Shown: positions 8,121 through 10,406 of the stretch, piece by piece
How positions within the stretch are numbered: the first letter of the stretch is position 1
Layout: each line of letters begins with the position of its first letter
Source of the DNA: Porticoccaceae bacterium
Lineage (GTDB): Bacteria > Pseudomonadota > Gammaproteobacteria > Pseudomonadales > Porticoccaceae
Assembly: GCA_017858295.1 (NCBI GenBank)
Contig: JAFMBU010000051.1
Coordinates: 1 to 10,406 of the forward strand
DNA: 10,406 nt
Direction: 5' to 3'
Made by a program: the position numbers and the translations under genes
Notes under the pieces: generated by a model
What the model was told of the DNA's origin: nothing
Database searches by the model: none
What the model saw: the letters and a program-made list of their open reading frames with translations, nothing else

Positions 8121-9890
8121 CTAGTCCGAAAACACTTCAAGACCAGACTCTTTGCCGCGATCGAAACGCTTGGCACGGCGATAAGGGAATACGTCGAGTA
8201 CAAAACCATCGCGGATTTTCTCTTGCAAGCCCTGCCAAAAATCCACGTCATAGAGATCGCTGTGCATCTCTTCGAACATCTTGCGGGCTTTGGTGTTGCC
8301 GGAGAAAAACAGTCTGAATTCTTCGGGAAAAATATCGTCCGGCCCCACGGTGTACCAAGTACCCGCCTGCATCTCTTCCTCTTCGGTGCGTGGCTGAGGA
8401 ATCTTGCGGAAATTGCAATCGGTAAGCGCGGCGATTTCATCGTAATCGTAGAACACCACACGGGCGTGACGGGTAACACCAAAGTTCTTTAATGGCATAT
8501 CGCCGGGGAAAATATTCGCTGCCGCCAATTGCTTAATACAGTTGCCATACTCTTCCATGGCGCTGCGAATTTCTTCGTCAGTGGCCGACTCCAGATAGAT
8601 ATTTAACGGCGTCATATAGCGTTCGGTGTAGAGATGTTTAATCACCAATTTATCGCCGCGAATCTCAATGGTGGATGCTGCAACTTTTTGTAATTCCTCG
8701 AGTAGCGCAGGTGAAAAACGATCCAGAGGAAAAACCAGATTATCGAAATCTTGAGTATCGGCCATACGACCAATGCGGTCGTGCCGCGAAACCAGACGAT
8801 ACTTATCGCGAACGGTCTGGTGAGTAACTTCCTTTGGCGGAGCAAACTTATCTTTGATAATTTTAAATACAATATTGTAGGAGGGCAGCATAAACACTGT
8901 CATCACCATGCCCTTAATTCCTGGGGCAATGACAAATTGATCAGTGGAGCTTTCCAGGTGATGAACCAGCTGACGATAAAATTCGGTTTTAGCATGTTTG
9001 GGAAAGCCCAGAGAGTTATAGACTTCGTAATCCAATTTTTTTGGCATTAGGGTTTTAAGAAAGTGCGCGTACTGATAGGGCAGGGGCGCATCTACCATAA
9101 AGTGATTGCGGGTAAAGCTGAAAATAACACTCAGGTCATCGCTGTTAAAGATCGCCGTATCCACATAGAGCTGGCCCTTCTCATTGTTTAAGATCACGAT
9201 GGCCATGGGGAACGTCTGATCTCCATCGATTACGCGGCCCACCATATAGGCCGCCTTGCTGCGATAGAAGGTGGATTCCAGCAGGTCGAATTTAAGATCA
9301 TCCGGCGAGCCAATCAGGTTGGGTGTGACTTCGCTACAGAAAACACTGAGGATGCAATCCAGATCCAGTTCTATATCTTCACCTGGCAGAGAGAACTCAG
9401 ATTCCTTGAGAATACGACGGAAAATATCGCGCCTGTCGTTGCCCTCATAGCGCACATAAATACTGTATTCCGCGGCCGGCGCTTCAATCATATGAGACGA
9501 GAGCACGTAGATAATATCGTCGCTGATCTTATCGTGATCGTGGAGGTCGGCAAAAACTGAGTTAAAAAAGGTCTCGGCAATTTCAAAATTGGGAAAGTTA
9601 AATACTAGCTGGGTATAGGCTTTTTTCGACTCAGCCCAAAGATCCAGATCAGCGATATCTTTATTGGTCACCATGCCCAGATACATCACTGTCTGGGCTA
9701 CCTTAGCTTTATACAGCTCAAGGCGATCCACATTGGCCTGCTGCACACCGTGCCAGTCGGCCTTCTCAAAGCGCGCCTTGGCACTGAGAGTGGAGTTGAG
9801 GTAGTCGGCAAAATAACTGCGAAAGCCGTTGAGAATGGTCTTCGCCATGCGCCTGGCGGTGGAGTTATGGATCAGTGGAGTTTGCGCCAT
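8121..9890 (-). CDS. aceK: AceK, isocitrate dehydrogenase kinase/phosphatase
   Basis: AceK phosphorylates isocitrate dehydrogenase to inactivate it and also dephosphorylates it, steering isocitrate between the TCA cycle and the glyoxylate shunt. The 589-residue product matches the usual length (E. coli 578). Key positions align with E. coli numbering at a constant offset of +7: Lys343 in VFKIIKDKFAP (E. coli Lys336, ATP binding), Asp464 with Lys468 and Asn469 in GDMPLKNFGVTRH (E. coli Asp457, Lys461, Asn462), and Asp482 in FYDYDE (E. coli Asp475). The regulatory N-terminal half and a WYTVGPDDIFPEEF block (512-525) are also intact. The start has GAGG (+ strand 9900-9903) nine bases upstream. 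The gene is not next to aceA or aceB here, unlike the E. coli aceBAK operon. It lies 54 bp downstream of the P-like gene on the same strand, so the two may be co-transcribed. It converges on gspB. Confidence 0.97.
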   Translation of the reverse strand: MAQTPLIHNSTARRMAKTILNGFRSYFADYLNSTLSAKARFEKADWHGVQQANVDRLELYKAKVAQTVMYLGMVTNKDIADLDLWAESKKAYTQLVFNFPNFEIAETFFNSVFADLHDHDKISDDIIYVLSSHMIEAPAAEYSIYVRYEGNDRRDIFRRILKESEFSLPGEDIELDLDCILSVFCSEVTPNLIGSPDDLKFDLLESTFYRSKAAYMVGRVIDGDQTFPMAIVILNNEKGQLYVDTAIFNSDDLSVIFSFTRNHFMVDAPLPYQYAHFLKTLMPKKLDYEVYNSLGFPKHAKTEFYRQLVHHLESSTDQFVIAPGIKGMVMTVFMLPSYNIVFKIIKDKFAPPKEVTHQTVRDKYRLVSRHDRIGRMADTQDFDNLVFPLDRFSPALLEELQKVAASTIEIRGDKLVIKHLYTERYMTPLNIYLESATDEEIRSAMEEYGNCIKQLAAANIFPGDMPLKNFGVTRHARVVFYDYDEIAALTDCNFRKIPQPRTEEEEMQAGTWYTVGPDDIFPEEFRLFFSGNTKARKMFEEMHSDLYDVDFWQGLQEKIRDGFVLDVFPYRRAKRFDRGKESGLEVFSD

Positions 9891-9944
9891 GCTTATGGGC
9901 CTCGGCAGATTAGCTCGGGATCAATTTAGAAATAGGTCACTTTA

Positions 9945-10406
9945 TTATTCTAAAAGCTGTTTTAAATTATCCAACTCAGTTAAGGCCTGTTCTTTGCTCG
10001 CCCGTTTCATTGAAGTCTCCGGCAGCGCAGCTGGCGGTTCCACAGTAAAGACTTCACCGGCGATCACACGCTCGCAATAGTGCTGATAGGTTTCAGCAAA
10101 CTGAGGAAAGGCTTTGCTCTCATCAGTGGTCGCCAGAAAGTGCCAGCCGCAGTCGCGACCGGCGGCATAGACTGCTGGATGTGACCATTTCTGAGCCGCT
10201 TTCGGGCTCGGCATATTGCACACTTCGAGATAGGCTTTGCGTGGCGACGGCAGGCCAGCGGGCATACCCACTGCACGGCAGGCATTGAGCATTTTGTGCA
10301 GGGTCGGCAGGTAGTCATTTTCGGCAATTATTTTTTTCGTCGCCAACAAAATAGTCCCAGGGGCAAAATCACCCAGGGTCGACAGCCAGAGCTTTTTTGC
10401 CATTCC
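9945..10406 (-). CDS. Lambda P-like (replication protein P family) protein, 5' part outside the window
   Basis: The frame stops at TAA (9945-9947, read on the - strand) and stays open to the right edge. The first visible Met codon is at 10401-10403, but it opens into AKKLWLSTLGDFAPG, which looks like the interior of a helical domain, so the real start is probably beyond the window. The visible 152 residues contain helical WLSTLGDFAPGTILLATKKI and DYLPTLHKMLNAC, then AYLEVCNMP, WSHPAVYAAGRDCGWHFL and FAETYQHYCERVIAGE, ending in a charged tail. The spacing of W/L, the YLPTL...C segment, SHPAVY and the Y...C...G end recall the phage lambda P family, which delivers the DnaB helicase to replication origins. 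This is recognition from memory of the pattern, not a search. No other phage genes are visible, so a resident chromosomal gene is as likely as a prophage remnant. It lies upstream of aceK on the same strand. Confidence 0.6.
   Translation of the reverse strand, partial: GMAKKLWLSTLGDFAPGTILLATKKIIAENDYLPTLHKMLNACRAVGMPAGLPSPRKAYLEVCNMPSPKAAQKWSHPAVYAAGRDCGWHFLATTDESKAFPQFAETYQHYCERVIAGEVFTVEPPAALPETSMKRASKEQALTELDNLKQLLE

Noticed and set aside
8223..9050. Plus-strand open frames at 8223-8492 and 8751-9050
   Set aside because: Both are antisense to a fully intact aceK with all catalytic residues, and their products show no recognisable features.

Overview
The window carries the distal part of a type II secretion system (T2SS, general secretory pathway) gene cluster on the + strand, followed by two convergent genes on the - strand. 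Moderate base composition, the presence of GspA/ExeA and GspB, and an AceK matching the E. coli enzyme residue for residue at its catalytic positions all point to a gammaproteobacterium. A marine, Cellvibrionales/SAR92-like lineage is a guess that the sequence alone does not prove.

Positions 1-8084 (+): the 3' end of gspJ, then gspK, gspL, gspM, gspC, gspD, gspA (exeA) and gspB. Most junctions overlap or nearly so: gspJ/gspK overlap about 11 bp, gspL/gspM overlap as ATGA, gspM/gspC overlap 11 bp, and gspA/gspB overlap as TAATG. Small gaps separate gspC/gspD and gspD/gspA. The exception is a 108-bp gspK-gspL gap holding four tandem 13-bp repeats. This looks like one long operon whose earlier members (probably gspE-F-G-H-I) lie upstream of the window. 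The order J-K-L-M-C-D-A-B differs from the textbook C-D-E-...-M-N order: gspC and gspD follow gspM, and no gspN is seen.

How the products fit together: GspJ and GspK are minor pseudopilins at the pseudopilus tip. GspL and GspM form the inner-membrane platform that recruits the ATPase GspE. GspC bridges this platform to the outer-membrane secretin GspD. GspA (AAA+ ATPase with a periplasmic peptidoglycan-binding domain) and GspB help insert or assemble the secretin across peptidoglycan.

Positions 8085-8120: a short convergent intergenic region with a weak hairpin. Positions 8121-9890 (-): aceK, isocitrate dehydrogenase kinase/phosphatase, which controls flux between the TCA cycle and the glyoxylate shunt. 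Positions 9945-10406 (-): the 3' part of a gene whose product resembles the phage lambda P (replication protein P) family. It is cut by the window edge and lies 54 bp upstream of aceK on the same strand.

This is mostly ordinary housekeeping and secretion DNA. No CRISPR array, insertion sequence, tRNA or rRNA was seen, and no clearly new system. The points worth a second look are the gene order, a Gly-Ser hexamer repeat in gspJ, the acidic tail of GspK, the 13-bp repeats, and the chromosomal P-like gene.
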